A stretch of DNA of 9,030 bases from an uncultured Clostridia bacterium (GCA_947589585.1 CANQCA010000057.1:1-9030), one strand, 5' to 3'; positions 1-6,395 are shown, counted from the first letter of the stretch. Made by a program: numbers and translations. The notes: generated by a model not told the origin, from the sequence alone.

Positions 1-374
1 CGGTGACCGCTCGTGCCGACCTTGGATAATCAGTAGAAGCCGCGGTCGGGGCAGGGTGACGGTTTCAGAAAGGCTCGTACTTCGTAGTTCGGGATGCTTC
101 GAGGATGGGCTCTTGCGGACATGGTATAGGCTAATCACCTCAGCATGACGCGATTGCCCCATTCGCGCGGGACATAATGACGCGTTTGACAAGCGCGGGG
201 TAGGATGACGCGTTACCCGTTTCCGTCAAAACGCGGAGAAGCAAGCAAGACAAGGAGAAGGAGCATTCCCGCCGGGAGCGTACTTTTGCGTACGTGACCA
301 AGGGAAGCGCATCTTCGACAAAGGATTGCGCAGCTTATACGCATTTGACCTCTTTCGGACACGGTATGCCCGTT
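1..374. other. Non-coding region downstream of parB with short degenerate repeats
   Basis: I see no credible gene here. The octamer ATGACGCG occurs three times (145-152, 177-184, 205-212), 32 and 28 bp apart, the first preceded by CCTCAGC. This resembles the TGTCATnCTGAG-type interspersed intergenic repeats common in gut Bacillota, but that match is from memory. GTACTTCG at 77-84 begins a stretch loosely similar to 6309-6348. A short CGTAC/GTACG hairpin lies at 279-294. No convincing Rho-independent terminator for parB is visible, so transcription may run out of the window on the left. Confidence 0.55.
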
Positions 375-1289
375 TCACTTCACATTCTCAAGAATATCAA
401 GGATCTCCGACAGCCTTTCCAAATCGTCGCGGGTGTAGTAGTCGATGTAGATCCTGCCTTTTTTCTCGGTCCCGATGAGGGAGACTTTCGTCTTGAATGT
501 CGTGCGGAGACGCTCCACGAGGTGTTTGAGCTCGACATTGGCGAGGGCGTTCTTCTTCTCCTTCTCCTTGGCGAGCACTTCGGGCGGGTTCAGGAACTGC
601 TTCACGGCGCGTTCCATATCCCGCACCGACCAGCCGTTCTTCACGCACTCGCGGGCGAGCTCCACCTGCGCTTCCTTGGTAAGCGGGACGAGCGTTCTCG
701 CATGGCCTGCGGAGAGCTTGCCGTCCTTCACGAGGGCGATGACGTCGTCTGCAAGCGTTAAAAGACGCATGGTATTTGCGATAGCCGGGCGGCTCTTGCC
801 GATGCGCTCTGCCAGCACTTCCTGCGTGAGGTTATACTCGTCCATGAGTTTTTTCATGCCGTAGGCGGCCTCGATGGGGTTGAGATCCTCGCGCTGCAGG
901 TTCTCGATGAGGGAGATCTCCTGGATCTCACGGGGGCCGAGTTCCCGCACGATGACGGGGATATACTCGAGCCCGGCGCGTTTGGCGGCACGGTACCTTC
1001 TCTCCCCGGCTATGATCATGTAGGTGCCGTCTTTGTTTTTGTTGACGACGAGCGGGCTGATCACCCCGTGTTCCTTGATCGACTTGGCAAGATCATTCAG
1101 AGCATTCTCGTCGAAGATCTTACGCGGCTGATCGGGGTTGGGGAAGACCTTCGAGATGGGCACCTGCGACGTCGCACCCTCTTCCTTTTTCTCGGAAGAA
1201 GGGGCCTCGGTGGGCGCCTGCTCCTTGACGTAGTCCTCCTTTGTGTCTGCGAACAGGGCCGAAAGCCCCCGTCCTAATCCTTTCGCCAT
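375..1289 (-). CDS. parB: Chromosome partitioning protein ParB (Spo0J)
   Basis: ParB is the CTP-dependent DNA clamp that loads at parS and spreads along the origin region, recruiting SMC and stimulating the ParA ATPase. The 304-residue product has the usual length and order. The N-terminal ParA-interacting motif GLGRGLSALF is at residues 4-13. The CTP-binding/N-engagement domain covers about 43-140, with GERRYRA at 95-101 and ENLQRED at 129-135. A helix-turn-helix lies around 154-175 (TQEVLAERIGKSRPAIANT), followed by AGHAR at 194-198. A charged linker leads to a C-terminal dimerisation domain at about 255-302. The ATG start is preceded by GGAG. It is the last gene of the ftsH-parA-parB operon, and its start lies 3 bp after the parA stop that would apply if parA's frame were restored. 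Two likely target sites lie at 4556-4613. Confidence 0.98.
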   Translation of the reverse strand: MAKGLGRGLSALFADTKEDYVKEQAPTEAPSSEKKEEGATSQVPISKVFPNPDQPRKIFDENALNDLAKSIKEHGVISPLVVNKNKDGTYMIIAGERRYRAAKRAGLEYIPVIVRELGPREIQEISLIENLQREDLNPIEAAYGMKKLMDEYNLTQEVLAERIGKSRPAIANTMRLLTLADDVIALVKDGKLSAGHARTLVPLTKEAQVELARECVKNGWSVRDMERAVKQFLNPPEVLAKEKEKKNALANVELKHLVERLRTTFKTKVSLIGTEKKGRIYIDYYTRDDLERLSEILDILENVK

Positions 1290-1329
1290 AATTTATTCTC
1301 CTTTTCCCTCTGTATTTTTCAAAAATTCT

Positions 1330-2070
1330 TCAGTAAGTGCATTGGTACGCCCGCGCGCCCGTGCATTTGGGATCGTGCAGGGCGACGGGTTTGCCGTGGC
1401 TGGGCGCCTCCGAGAGGCGGATATTGCGCGGAATGACGGTCTCGTAGAGCTTCTTCGCGAAGAACCGCTTGATCTCGGAAGCGACCTGCCTGGAGATCAA
1501 AGCCCGCCCGTCGTACATCGTGATAACAACACCTTCCACTTCCAGCCCCCTGTTGAGGTGCTGCCGCACGAGCGAAACGGTATTCATGAGCTGCGAGAGG
1601 CCCTCGAGGGCGAAATATTCGCTCTGGATGGGAATGATGACGCCGTCCGACGCGGTGAGGGCGTTGATGGTGAGAAGCCCGAGCGAGGGTGGGCAGTCGA
1701 TGAAGATGAAATCGTACGAGCCTCTCACGCGTTCGAGCGCGCCGCGAAGCACCTTCTCCCTTCCCTTCTTGTAGACGAGCTCCACTTCCGCCCCGGCGAG
1801 GTCGATATCCGAGGGGAGAAGCTCGAGACCCTCGACCGGGCAGGGAAGAAGATTTTCCTCGATACTCTCCTCGTCGATGATCACATTGTAGACACTCTTT
1901 TTCAGGCCGCTCTTGGAAAAGCCGAGCCCGGTCGTCGCGTTGCCCTGCGGATCGAGATCGATGAGAAGGATACGCCTTCCCATCAAGGCAAGATCGGCAG
2001 CCATGTTCACGCAGGTGGTCGTCTTTCCGACGCCGCCTTTTTGGTTTGAGAACGAAATCACCCTACCCAT
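1330..2070 (-). CDS. parA: Chromosome partitioning ATPase ParA (Soj), C-terminus frameshifted
   Basis: ParA/Soj is a deviant Walker ATPase that dimerises on DNA with ATP and is switched off by ParB; in Bacillus it also controls DnaA. The 246-residue product shows the deviant Walker A KGGVGKTT at 11-18, DLDPQGNAT at 38-46, Walker B FIFIDCPPS at 121-129, and the family signature IPRNIRLSEAPSHGKPV at 213-229. The last residues, AYQCTY, are not family-like. Skipping one base near 1341 gives ALTEEFLKNTEGKGE followed by a stop at 1293-1295, a normal Soj C-terminal helix and a 258-residue protein. The gene as read therefore carries a +1 frameshift that costs only the final helix. The cause could be a sequencing error, a mutation or recoding. 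The ATG is 12 bp after ftsH, with GAGGT in the gap, so the two are co-transcribed. Confidence 0.96.
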   Translation of the reverse strand: MGRVISFSNQKGGVGKTTTCVNMAADLALMGRRILLIDLDPQGNATTGLGFSKSGLKKSVYNVIIDEESIEENLLPCPVEGLELLPSDIDLAGAEVELVYKKGREKVLRGALERVRGSYDFIFIDCPPSLGLLTINALTASDGVIIPIQSEYFALEGLSQLMNTVSLVRQHLNRGLEVEGVVITMYDGRALISRQVASEIKRFFAKKLYETVIPRNIRLSEAPSHGKPVALHDPKCTGARAYQCTY

Positions 2071-2082
2071 GTCCGAGACCTC

Positions 2083-4158
2083 TTATTCAGATTTGTCGTC
2101 CTTGGTACCTTCCGTGGGATTATCGTCATTGGTTTGGCCGTTTTGGGCATTTTCAGACCCGTTTGAAGAGGTCGTGGCGGAAGATGAGGCACCCATGTCC
2201 GAGGAAGAGGTATCAGATAAGTGCTCTTCAGCACGGATAGAGGCCGCGATTCTGCCGAACGGATCGTCGGGAGCAGCCTTGTCGTGATCCTCCATGTAGC
2301 GGAGCACTTCCTCGAAGGCGGCACCCTTCATGAGCATGTCCACTTCGGCCGTGTAGATGGTCTCCCGCTCGACGAGCACACGGGCCATGTTGTCGAGGAT
2401 GGAACGATTCTCGAGGAGCAACTTCTTAGCCCGCTCGTAGGCGGTGTGAACGATGGCCTTGACCTCTTCGTCGATGATCCCCGCAGTCTCCTCGGAGTAT
2501 GTGTTTCTCTCCTCGAAATCGCGGCCGAGGAACACGGGGCCGTCGGAGGTGTACGCGATGGGACCGAGACGGTCGCTCATGCCCCACTCGGTGACCATCT
2601 TGCGGGCGAGCTGGGTGACCTTCTGAATATCGTTGGAAGCCCCTGCAGAGACGTCGTGGATGACGATCTCTTCCGCGACCCTGCCACCGAGGGCCATACA
2701 GATGAAGTCGTTGAGACGGTTGACGGTGTAACGGCTGTCGTCATCCTCGGGGCGGGTGAGCGTGTAGCCGGCCGCCATGCCGCGGGGAATGATGGAAACC
2801 TCCTGCACGTTGTCGTTGTACTCACACAGCTTTGCAAGAATGGCGTGACCGGCCTCATGGTAGGCCGTGGCCTTCTTATCGGCCTCGGTGACGACGCGGC
2901 TCTTCTTCTGGGGGCCCATCGTGACCTTGTTGATGCCCTCATAGAGCTCGAGGTTGCCGATGAACTTCTTTCCAGCACGCGCCGCCAGGATAGCAGCCTC
3001 GTTGAGAAGATTGGCGAGGTCTGCGCCCGAGAACCCGCTCGTCATACGCGCAAGAACCTTAAAGTTCACGTCAGGCGCTAAGGGCTTATTGCGCGCATGG
3101 ACCTTCAAAATTTGTTCACGTCCCTTAACATCTGGCAAATTCACATAGATCTGACGATCGAATCTGCCGGGGCGGAGCAATGCGTTATCGAGAATATCGG
3201 CACGGTTCGTAGCGGCCATCACGATGATGCCCTCATTCGTCTCAAAGCCGTCCATTTGCACGAGAATCTGGTTTAAGGTCTGCTCGCGTTCATCGTGACC
3301 GCCACCGAGACCCGCTCCACGCTGCCGCCCGACCGCATCGATCTCATCGATGAAGATAATGCAGGGCTGATTGCGTTTTGCGAGATCAAATAAGTCGCGA
3401 ACACGCGAAGCACCGACGCCGACGTACATCTCGACGAAATCCGAACCGCTCGCAGAGAAGAACGGTACACCCGCTTCACCGGCGACAGCTCTTGCAAAGA
3501 GCGTTTTACCCGTTCCGGGAGGGCCGACAAGAAGCACACCCTTGGGGATCTTCGCCCCGAGATCGGAGAACTTCTTGGGATTCTTCAGAAACTCGACGAC
3601 TTCCGCAAGCTCTTCCTTCTCTTCTTCCGCTCCCGCAACATCAGAGAAACGAACTTTAATGTTCGTCGTCACGCGGGCCTTCGTTTTCCCGAAGTTTGCG
3701 ATCTTCCCGCTCCCGCCCGTCGTGGCACGAAGGACCACGATAAACATGACGATTCCGACGACGAGGACTGCGAGATAGAGAAACGTGCTCCATCCAGAGC
3801 CCGAATTGGGATTCGCATAATCATATACCAGATGATATTGCCCGCCCCACTTCTCCTGCACGAGCTTCATGAATGCTTCAGAATCGTACAGATTGGCATA
3901 GTTGGTCCAATATGAATAGGTACCCGCCTTTACATCCGTATAACCGTAGACGTTGTACCCGTCGATATAGACCTTAACGATTTGCTTCTCATCATCGATT
4001 TCCCCGTCTACGCCGAGAGGATCTTCGATGTATTTATCGAATTCAGACGTCTCGACGTACTTACTGTTCTTGATCTGCGAGGTTATGACAAAATATGCTC
4101 CGATCCCAAGAACAGCGACGAGGATCACCGCGATGATGATCTTTACTGTCTTGCTCAA
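2083..4158 (-). CDS. ftsH: ATP-dependent zinc metalloprotease FtsH
   Basis: FtsH is a membrane-anchored hexameric AAA+ protease that extracts and degrades misassembled membrane proteins and short-lived regulators. The 691-residue product has TM1 at about 6-26, an extracytoplasmic domain at about 27-122 and TM2 at about 125-144. The AAA module follows: Walker A GPPGTGKT 212-219, pore loop MYVGVGAS 244-251, Walker B IIFIDEID 267-274, and the second region of homology with the arginine finger at about 316-337. The zinc site is HEAGH at 434-438, with the likely third ligand Asp in ASNDI (510). The pore loop has Tyr where most homologues have Phe (FVG); this is conservative. The tail (about 646-691) is Ser/Asn/Asp-rich and probably disordered. 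The start is TTG, 7 nt after AAAGGAG. It heads the ftsH-parA-parB operon, an unusual pairing of protease with segregation genes. Confidence 0.98.
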   Translation of the reverse strand: MSKTVKIIIAVILVAVLGIGAYFVITSQIKNSKYVETSEFDKYIEDPLGVDGEIDDEKQIVKVYIDGYNVYGYTDVKAGTYSYWTNYANLYDSEAFMKLVQEKWGGQYHLVYDYANPNSGSGWSTFLYLAVLVVGIVMFIVVLRATTGGSGKIANFGKTKARVTTNIKVRFSDVAGAEEEKEELAEVVEFLKNPKKFSDLGAKIPKGVLLVGPPGTGKTLFARAVAGEAGVPFFSASGSDFVEMYVGVGASRVRDLFDLAKRNQPCIIFIDEIDAVGRQRGAGLGGGHDEREQTLNQILVQMDGFETNEGIIVMAATNRADILDNALLRPGRFDRQIYVNLPDVKGREQILKVHARNKPLAPDVNFKVLARMTSGFSGADLANLLNEAAILAARAGKKFIGNLELYEGINKVTMGPQKKSRVVTEADKKATAYHEAGHAILAKLCEYNDNVQEVSIIPRGMAAGYTLTRPEDDDSRYTVNRLNDFICMALGGRVAEEIVIHDVSAGASNDIQKVTQLARKMVTEWGMSDRLGPIAYTSDGPVFLGRDFEERNTYSEETAGIIDEEVKAIVHTAYERAKKLLLENRSILDNMARVLVERETIYTAEVDMLMKGAAFEEVLRYMEDHDKAAPDDPFGRIAASIRAEEHLSDTSSSDMGASSSATTSSNGSENAQNGQTNDDNPTEGTKDDKSE

Positions 4159-4416
4159 TGTCTATCTCCTTTATATATTTTTTTCGATGTGAAAGAAATC
4201 CGCGACGGCAAACTGCAACCGTCAGAAAGTCAAACCGTATCTGCTCGACAAGTTGTAAACATGAATTCAAAAAATCTTGTCTCCATGAACCCATTCTGAA
4301 CAAGCCAAGCATCACCAATAAGCCCTTTCTCGGTGAAAATGGTTACCGTGAAGCTTCATTGTGTAGATTCAGCCTTCATGTAAAGTCGAATTGAGCCATC
4401 TCGGCCTTCTTGATAT
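4159..4416 (-). other. Long 5' leader of ftsH
   Basis: If the promoter at 4417-4445 is used, the ftsH mRNA has a leader of about 250 nt. I find no riboswitch family I recognise and no CIRCE heat-shock element. One short hairpin is visible, GACGG/CCGTC with a 10-nt loop at 4204-4223, close to the ribosome binding site at about 4166-4173. Open frames crossing this region lack good start signals and look non-coding. Confidence 0.4.
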
Positions 4417-4445
4417 ATTGTATCACATTCAGGATTTTTTATCAA
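4417..4445 (-). promoter_or_regulatory. Sigma-A-type promoter for ftsH-parA-parB
   Basis: On the minus strand TTGATA (4445-4440) and TACAAT (4422-4417) are separated by 17 bp, each one base from consensus. It is the best promoter match upstream of ftsH and lies about 110 bp downstream of the nearer parS site, with phased A/T tracts between them. Confidence 0.65.
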
Positions 4446-4502
4446 GTGTTCTGATGAATGTTTTTCAGAATTTCACAATTCCCTTGCGAGGCGGCAGAAA
4501 TC

Positions 4503-4553
4503 GGGCCAAAATAGGGCAAAAACGGCCAATTTTGGGCAATTTTTGGCCAAAAT
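4503..4553. repeat. Five helically phased GGCC/GGCA units with A/T tracts
   Basis: GGCC or GGCA occurs at 4504, 4515, 4524, 4535 and 4545, alternating GGCC and GGCA, at spacings of 11, 9, 11 and 10 bp. Each unit is followed by an A/T tract (AAAA, AAAAA, AATTTT, AATTTTT, AAAAT). A/T tracts in phase with the helix are known to bend DNA. The array lies between the ftsH promoter and parS site 1. Confidence 0.6.
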
Positions 4554-4555
4554 GA

Positions 4556-4571
4556 TGTTTCACATGAAACT
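4556..4571. promoter_or_regulatory. parS site 1 (ParB-binding centromere)
   Basis: TGTTTCACATGAAACT matches the near-universal bacterial parS TGTTTCACGTGAAACA at 14 of 16 positions. It differs in one central base and in the last base, and lies upstream of the operon encoding ParA and ParB. Confidence 0.85.
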
Positions 4572-4597
4572 ACCCCAGAATTTTTAAGGATTTTGTC

Positions 4598-4613
4598 AAT
4601 TTCACGTGAAACA
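4598..4613. promoter_or_regulatory. parS site 2 (ParB-binding centromere)
   Basis: AATTTCACGTGAAACA matches parS at 14 of 16 positions; only the first two bases differ, and the central TTTCACGTGAAA core is perfect. Its centre is 42 bp from that of site 1, which is four turns of the helix, so both sites face the same side of the DNA. Confidence 0.88.
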
Positions 4614-4626
4614 TTCAGTGCAGGTT

Positions 4627-4761
4627 TTTTCCACCTTTTATCCACATATATTTTTTCTTGCTGTGGAAATGTTGGCAAAATTGTGTATAAAAACTGCTCC
4701 CGAGGGGAAATTCTTCCCTTTGGGAGCAGTTTTCTTGAAAAGTGCACTTTGTTTTTCCACA
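4627..4761. promoter_or_regulatory. DnaA-box cluster (candidate origin element)
   Basis: Three sites fit TTWTNCACA: the perfect consensus TTATCCACA at 4638-4646 (plus), TTATACACA at 4682-4690 (minus, identical to E. coli oriC box R2) and TTTTCCACA at 4753-4761 (plus). Further weaker sites are ATTTCCACA at 4662-4670 (minus, one mismatch) and TTTTCCACC at 4627-4635 (plus). AT-rich DNA lies at 4647-4657. Such density in 135 bp suggests a DnaA-binding locus. Whether it is oriC itself is open, because yidC-jag orientation fits an origin further right. Confidence 0.6.
4690..4733 (-). terminator. Strong Rho-independent terminator of cvpA
   Basis: AAAACTGCTCCC (4690-4701) pairs perfectly with GGGAGCAGTTTT (4722-4733). 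The interior continues the stem (4702-4709 with 4714-4721, including G-U pairs) to an ATTC loop, about 20 bp in all. The minus-strand transcript then reads a run of U, which suits termination 30 bp after the cvpA stop. It sits inside the DnaA-box cluster. Confidence 0.9.
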
Positions 4762-4762
4762 A

Positions 4763-5290
4763 TCAGATGGGGATGACGAATGCGTTCGCGAACCAATCTG
4801 AGAAGAAAAGCTTGGATACGACTGAGCTCTGTGCGATGTAATCGTTGATCGATGCAACGCCGACCCACTTGAAGATCGCGAGAATGATGAGGATCAGAAG
4901 CAGCGCCTTCGCAACGCCGAGCACGGCACCCAAAATCTTATTGAGTATTTTGACTGCGCCGAACTTATTCACGAGTGCGGTCCCCGCTTTTCCCGTAAGC
5001 CACGCCACGAGCTTCAGAAGGACGACGAGCACGACAAAGCTGATCGCGATCGCGCCCCATCCTGCGGCCTGTGTCCCGCCAAGCGCCTCGGTCAAACCAA
5101 ACGTCTTATCGAGGAAATTCTTCATGGGAACGCAGAAGCTGACCGCAAAGACGACGGCGAACATCGTACCGGCGAGCTTGCAGATGCCTTTCACGAAGCC
5201 GCGCCAAAGTCCCAGAATGAGTCCGACGGCGAGCAGCACGAAGAACACGATATCGATGATCAGGCCCGTAGAAACAGCAAGCAGATTCAT
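4763..5290 (-). CDS. CvpA family membrane protein
   Basis: This 175-residue, very hydrophobic protein matches the CvpA (colicin V production) family in length and layout. There are four membrane segments, at about 8-28, 36-54, 75-98 and 118-141. The N-terminal stretch LILGLWRGFVKGICKLAG (24-41) is the typical family signature: a short helix break with Gly, Arg and Lys after TM1. The molecular role of CvpA proteins is poorly defined; E. coli CvpA is needed for colicin V export and affects envelope stress tolerance. The ATG is preceded by a strong AAGGAGGT. It is a single-gene unit, with its own promoter at 5315-5343 and terminator at 4690-4733, divergent from yyaC. The C-terminal 35 residues are hydrophobic-amphipathic and less conserved in type. 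Confidence 0.88.
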   Translation of the reverse strand: MNLLAVSTGLIIDIVFFVLLAVGLILGLWRGFVKGICKLAGTMFAVVFAVSFCVPMKNFLDKTFGLTEALGGTQAAGWGAIAISFVVLVVLLKLVAWLTGKAGTALVNKFGAVKILNKILGAVLGVAKALLLILIILAIFKWVGVASINDYIAQSSVVSKLFFSDWFANAFVIPI

Positions 5291-5314
5291 AATTTTACCT
5301 CCTTTTTTTCTTAC

Positions 5315-5343
5315 ATTATATCACCACTTCACCGAATTGTCAT
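5315..5343 (-). promoter_or_regulatory. Sigma-A promoter for cvpA
   Basis: On the minus strand ATGACA (5343-5338) and a perfect TATAAT (5320-5315) are 17 bp apart, giving a leader of only about 20 nt before the cvpA ATG. Confidence 0.75.
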
Positions 5344-5349
5344 TCGTTT

Positions 5350-5378
5350 TTGACAAATCCACATATAAAAATTATATT
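5350..5378 (+). promoter_or_regulatory. Sigma-A promoter for yyaC, within an inverted repeat
   Basis: TTGACA (5350-5355, perfect) and TATATT (5373-5378) are 17 bp apart. The promoter is framed by 10-bp inverted arms TTTTGACAAA (5348-5357) and TTTGTCAAAA (5380-5389), so a dimeric regulator could bind over it. A weak DnaA-box-like AAATCCACA lies at 5355-5363. The transcript would have a leader of roughly 90 nt before the ATG at 5477. Confidence 0.6.
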
Positions 5379-5476
5379 TTTTGTCAAAATATGGGGCGCA
5401 GACGTTGCATTTTGCGCCATCTTGAATTGAAAAAACGTGGGGCGCAAAGGAAAAATACTTGTCTTTCGGAGTCTTT

Positions 5477-6019
5477 ATGGATCACGCTTTTCATTTTTAT
5501 AACACCCTCGCGGAAACAGGCGTATATATGGCGCTTGAAAAATTGCTTGCGCCTTCCTCTGCGCCCCCCGTCGTGCTGTGTATCGGCAGCGATCTCGCTG
5601 TGGGGGATAGCCTCGGCCCCATCGTGGGGACCATGCTGCGCGAGGAAGAAGGCTATTCGGGCTTCGTCTATGGTACGCTCAAGACGCCCATTACCGCCAA
5701 AGAAGTGCGTTACATGGAGGGCTTCCTCAAAAAGACGCATCCTCTTTCCAAGATCTTGGCCGTCGACGCCGCGGTGGGGGAGGAAGAGGACGTGGGCCTT
5801 CTCAAGGTCGTGAGCGGCCCGCTCAGTCCCGGTTCGGGGGCGAATAAACGCCTCGGGCGGGTGGGGGACGTGAGCATCCTCGGCATCGTCGCACCCAAGT
5901 CCGCCTTTTCCTATTCCTGCCTGAGCCTCACGCGGCTCAACATGATCTATTCCATGGCAAAGATCTTATCCCGTGCGATCGCGTCCCTTCGCCCGATTTC
6001 ACAGCAATTATGTTCATAA
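5477..6019 (+). CDS. yyaC: Sporulation-associated protease-like protein YyaC (DUF1256)
   Basis: YyaC proteins (DUF1256) have a hydrogenase-maturation-protease-like fold and occur in spore formers; in B. subtilis the gene lies next to spo0J. The substrate is not established. From the ATG the product has 180 residues. The nucleotide-fold start VVLCIGSDLAVGDSLGP is at 32-48, with the conserved Asp44 where related proteases bind metal. VYGTL is at 64-68, the conserved DAA at 97-99 and the glycine-rich PGSGANK at 118-124. I chose ATG 5477 because GGAG lies 5 nt upstream; TTG at 5459 with AAAGGA 7 nt upstream would add six residues and cannot be excluded. It stands alone between divergent cvpA and the small genes. 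Its presence suggests a sporulating organism or a recent descendant. Confidence 0.92.
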   Translation: MDHAFHFYNTLAETGVYMALEKLLAPSSAPPVVLCIGSDLAVGDSLGPIVGTMLREEEGYSGFVYGTLKTPITAKEVRYMEGFLKKTHPLSKILAVDAAVGEEEDVGLLKVVSGPLSPGSGANKRLGRVGDVSILGIVAPKSAFSYSCLSLTRLNMIYSMAKILSRAIASLRPISQQLCS

Positions 6020-6026
6020 TGAACAT
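6010..6026. repeat. Perfect inverted repeat over the yyaC stop codon
   Basis: ATGTTCA and TGAACAT flank the stop codon TAA. The hairpin (7-bp stem, 3-nt loop) is followed by a modest T run at 6037-6041, so it could be a weak terminator or an operator. It is too AT-rich to call either. Confidence 0.4.
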
Positions 6027-6102
6027 TCTAACAAGATTTTTCGTTCTAAACATGAAAATAAATTACACTTTGGAAAATTTTTGAAAAAACTTTTCATTTT
6101 AA

Positions 6103-6131
6103 TTGACGAACCTCTTGCCTTCCGCTAAAAT
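6103..6131 (+). promoter_or_regulatory. Sigma-A promoter of the first small gene
   Basis: TTGACG (6103-6108) and TAAAAT (6126-6131) have a 17-bp spacer ending in CCGC. An A/T-rich stretch at 6050-6100 directly upstream resembles an UP element. The same hexamers, spacing and spacer end recur at 6514-6542. Confidence 0.8.
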
Positions 6132-6163
6132 AGAGGCGCAAACAAAAACGGGAGGTGGAAGCT

Positions 6164-6295
6164 ATGGTACGACTGCTCATGTTCCGTACGCCCATCGGGG
6201 ATTCCTTCCTGTACACCTACGGAGAAGATTCCCCGATCAATGACGGCGTGACCGTGAAGAGATATACAAAAGGCAGCAAGAGAATTTTCGACTGA
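6164..6295 (+). CDS. Small protein of 43 residues, short paralogue of the next gene
   Basis: This small gene has its own promoter and a strong GGGAGGTGG ribosome binding site 5 nt before the ATG. The product has 43 residues, no signal peptide and no membrane segment. MFRTPIGDSFLYTYGED (6-22) aligns with MYQTPEGDFFLYTNGGE in the gene at 6572, and the Tyr/Lys-rich ends also align (KRYTKGSK with TAYSKANAK). It therefore looks like a shortened copy that lacks the first 30 or so residues. The frame is open upstream only to a TAG at 6131-6133, so no longer N-terminus is available. Function is unknown. It is too short for many gene finders, but the promoter, binding site and paralogy support it. Confidence 0.7.
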   Translation: MVRLLMFRTPIGDSFLYTYGEDSPINDGVTVKRYTKGSKRIFD

Positions 6296-6337
6296 GGGAA
6301 GGTCTTGCGTACTTCGCATGCCGAAATCCTTCGGGGA

Positions 6338-6395
6338 GGCGCTTTCGCAAAAGGCCTTATAAGCGTTGTCGCCCGCGGGGTGAGGCAAAAGCGCC
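6338..6395. repeat. Long-loop inverted repeat in the gap between the small genes
   Basis: GGCGCTTT (6338-6345) pairs with AAAGCGCC (6388-6395), with two further pairs after one mismatch, and TTTCTT follows. Two small hairpins precede it: TGCG/CGCA at 6306-6318 and CCGAA-ATCC-TTCGG at 6321-6334. The block could terminate the first small gene, be a structured RNA, or be a repeat relic. Confidence 0.45.

Noticed and set aside
1243..2049. Plus-strand open frame of 268 codons opposite parA
   Set aside because: It is the antisense shadow of a well supported parA and shows no family features of its own.
4061..4318. Minus-strand open frame in the ftsH leader
   Set aside because: It overlaps the start of ftsH in another frame and has no clear start signal; the leader reading is simpler.
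4594..4599. TTGACA on the minus strand overlapping parS site 2
   Set aside because: No acceptable -10 box lies 16-18 bp downstream, so it is not called a promoter.
4442..4762. Minus-strand open frame of 106 codons after cvpA
   Set aside because: It runs through the terminator hairpin, DnaA boxes and both parS sites and has no protein-like family features.
6125..6388. Minus-strand open frame of 87 codons opposite the first small gene
   Set aside because: It covers a promoter and repeat-like hairpins, lacks a good ribosome binding site, and lies antisense to a better supported gene.
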